A stretch of 41,145 nt of DNA from CAYRIY01 sp964424335. GTDB taxonomy: Bacteria; Bacillota; Limnochordia; DTU080; RSA5. The notes beneath the pieces were generated by a model that was not told the DNA's origin, made no database searches, and was given only the letters and a program-made list of their open reading frames with translations. The position numbers and the translations under genes are program-made. The stretch is from NCBI GenBank assembly GCA_964424335.1, contig CAYRIY010000024.1:1-41145 (forward strand). The letters run 5' to 3'. Positions 40,001-41,145 of this stretch are shown here, in pieces (positions within the stretch are counted from its first letter, which is position 1; every line of letters begins with the position of its first letter).

Positions 40001-41145
40001 TGAACCTCGAGCGCAGAAAACGACGAGGCGTTGACGAGGGTCGCCTCCCACGTGCTCCTCATCTCATCGCCGGAGACTAGCCGGACCTCCATCCCCATCG
40101 TTGGCAGCAGGCGCAGTTCCTGTTTAGCCGCAAGCAGAGACTCCGCCCAGACAGCGGGGTCTGGCCCGCCGCGAAAGGCCATCGTCCCGATCGTCGCTGC
40201 ATCGCTTTGTTGATCGTAGACGCGAAAGCTCCCCCGGGCGAGCGGCCCTGCGGCATTTGTGTGAATCTGAAACGTGTAATCGCCGAGGGACAACGCGCTT
40301 TGCGGCGTCCACGCGATGGCGTTCCACCCGACGTGCGAGGCGGTCTCGTTGGCATTTCCGACGTGCTCGCCGCCTTGATCGATGAGGAGCGTGACCTCGG
40401 TTGGGACCAAATCGGGATCATCGACCCAGTACCAAAACGTAATCGGCCCATCGTATCCTTCGATTAACGGGTTTGGCTCCACCACCGAAGCGAGTACCGA
40501 GCTCTCCCCGTCAGATGTAACCGTGAGGCTCAAGTCGGCCGCAAGGTCTACGCCAACGGGATCAGACCACGACGGTCGAACGATGACATCGAGTGCGAAC
40601 TCCCTCCCCTCGGTCGCCGATTGCTCGTCGAGCGATAACGTCCGATTCAGCGACCCATGAGCGCGCGTGCCATCTCCGTCGTTCACGCCCGGCTCCCGCA
40701 ACGCAAATGAAATCTCAGAATGTACCGTCCCAGTATCAATCTCCTCTGCTCCGAGGCGTCCTGTTACCTCAAGCGACCACGGGCCTGCAGACGTGACACT
40801 CACGTGCAGGGCGTCCCGCATCACCGCCTCTTGACCGGGCGAAACGGCTCCCAAATCCCACGCCACGCCGACGCCCGACGTCTCGAGCTGAGCTGCCCAT
40901 ACTTTTGGGCAAACGCGCTCGGTGACGCACGAGACAGCGATGAGGAGCACGAGGCAGCCGATAACGCGCAGTGCGGATGAGACCCCAGGGCGGGAGTAGG
41001 CGTGTTGATGGACCTGCGGGGGTTGATGGGCCTGCGGGTCTTGCCGGGATTGGGGGTCTTGGCGGGCTTGAGGGTCTTGCCGGGCTTGAGAGTCTGGGCG
41101 GGCTTCGGGGTTTTGGCGGGCTTGGATCTGTCGGTTGCCCTCTGG
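37055..41145 (-). CDS. Very large secreted surface protein, possibly an outer-membrane barrel (partial, interrupted by a gap)
   Basis: Two frames, 41145-39823 and 39667-37055, join in frame if the 55-bp repeats at the gap are collapsed, giving about 1,246 residues from 40950. In order: 18-bp-repeat-coded Gln/Arg segment (partial), hydrophobic segment (RVIGCLVLLIAVSC), Ig-like regions, a DUF11-like stretch (TWEATLVNASSFSALEVQVEI in parts), a Gly/Asp-rich linker, an SdrB-like piece (RTFVDVNQSGAWEEGEPLVGG), then about 750 residues of alternating strands ending YFIGVGIPIGLGGWK. The end resembles an outer-membrane beta-barrel. No start codon is available between the edge and 40950, and that GTG has no ribosome site, so the true start is probably beyond the window. 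Confidence 0.6.
39668..39877. repeat. Exact 55-bp repeats at both sides of the gap
   Basis: The 55 bases before the gap (39668-39722) are identical to the 55 after it (39823-39877). They encode the linker ending G-G-G-M-D. An identical stretch of exactly 55 bases is the overlap expected from de Bruijn assembly with k=55, so it may be one copy in the genome. A true repeat cannot be ruled out because the linker is internally repetitive (GGI-D, GGF-D). Confidence 0.8.
39723..39822. other. Assembly gap (100 N)
   Basis: Exactly 100 N mark a scaffold join of unknown size inside the coding sequence of the large surface protein. No sequence can be assigned here. Confidence 0.99.
41005..41130 (-). 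repeat. Seven 18-bp tandem repeats coding for six-residue units
   Basis: Units of 18 bp begin at 41005, 41023, 41041, 41059, 41077, 41095 and 41113. Read on the minus strand they keep one open frame and code for (D/N/P)-P-Q-A-(R/H)-Q variants. The frame runs into the hydrophobic segment of the large protein and has no stop. The region continues beyond the window edge, so the copy number is a minimum. Confidence 0.8.

Noticed and set aside
39568..40080. Plus-strand frames crossing the N gap
   Set aside because: They depend on translating the Ns and are antisense to the large surface protein.

Overview
The window looks like a piece of a moderately GC-rich member of the Bacillota, probably a lineage with an outer membrane (Limnochordia-like; this is inference). 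The left third keeps the Bacillus gene order comFA ... comFC-yvyF-flgM-flgN-flgK-flgL-fliW-csrA on the minus strand. Lnt, a large protein with an outer-membrane-barrel-like C-terminus, and a FecR/CHASE2-cyclase block on the right fit a diderm envelope. The 100-N gap with exact 55-bp repeats at its edges indicates a de Bruijn-graph assembly, probably a metagenome-derived genome.

Layout. 1-79: the start of an IS3-like transposase and the end of its element, running off the left edge, where flagellin (hag) would be expected. 352-6209 (minus): csrA, fliW, flgL, flgK, flgN, flgM, yvyF, comFC. 6426-8856 (minus): mec (JAMM peptidase), cysM and a KdgK-type sugar kinase, wedged between comFC and comFA (8906-10807). 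10920-13641 (minus): SDR dehydrogenase, DgoD-like sugar-acid dehydratase and a GntR regulator. These diverge from a plus-strand putative glycosidase (13868-16435) and an ABC sugar-binding protein (16548-17810), with good facing promoters between. Together with the kinase this is a sugar-acid or uronate catabolic cluster, but no aldolase and no ABC permeases are in view.

17864-27402 (minus): a closely spaced gene string: ceramidase-like protein lacking the usual catalytic Ser, sialidase-like BNR protein, Nudix hydrolase, GlmU-like left-handed beta-helix protein, lnt, panD, panC, panB, a Rossmann/DUF2520 protein in the place of a ketopantoate reductase, and a TIM-barrel sugar isomerase-like protein. 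recD2 follows at 27553-29838.

30014-36951 (minus): a signalling block of a stand-alone GerE/LuxR-type regulator, a DegU-like response regulator, a DegS-like kinase, a CRP-family regulator, a FecR-domain membrane protein, a CHASE2 adenylate cyclase and a VanZ-like protein. The CRP homologue keeps the cAMP pocket and the R-E-T-V-x-R recognition helix of E. coli CRP. A TGTGA-N6-TCACG site lies between the cyclase and fecR, so the block looks like a self-contained cAMP circuit. 37055 to the right edge: one very large secreted protein, split by the assembly gap, with 18-bp in-frame repeats at the window edge. No rRNA, tRNA, CRISPR array or replication origin was recognised.
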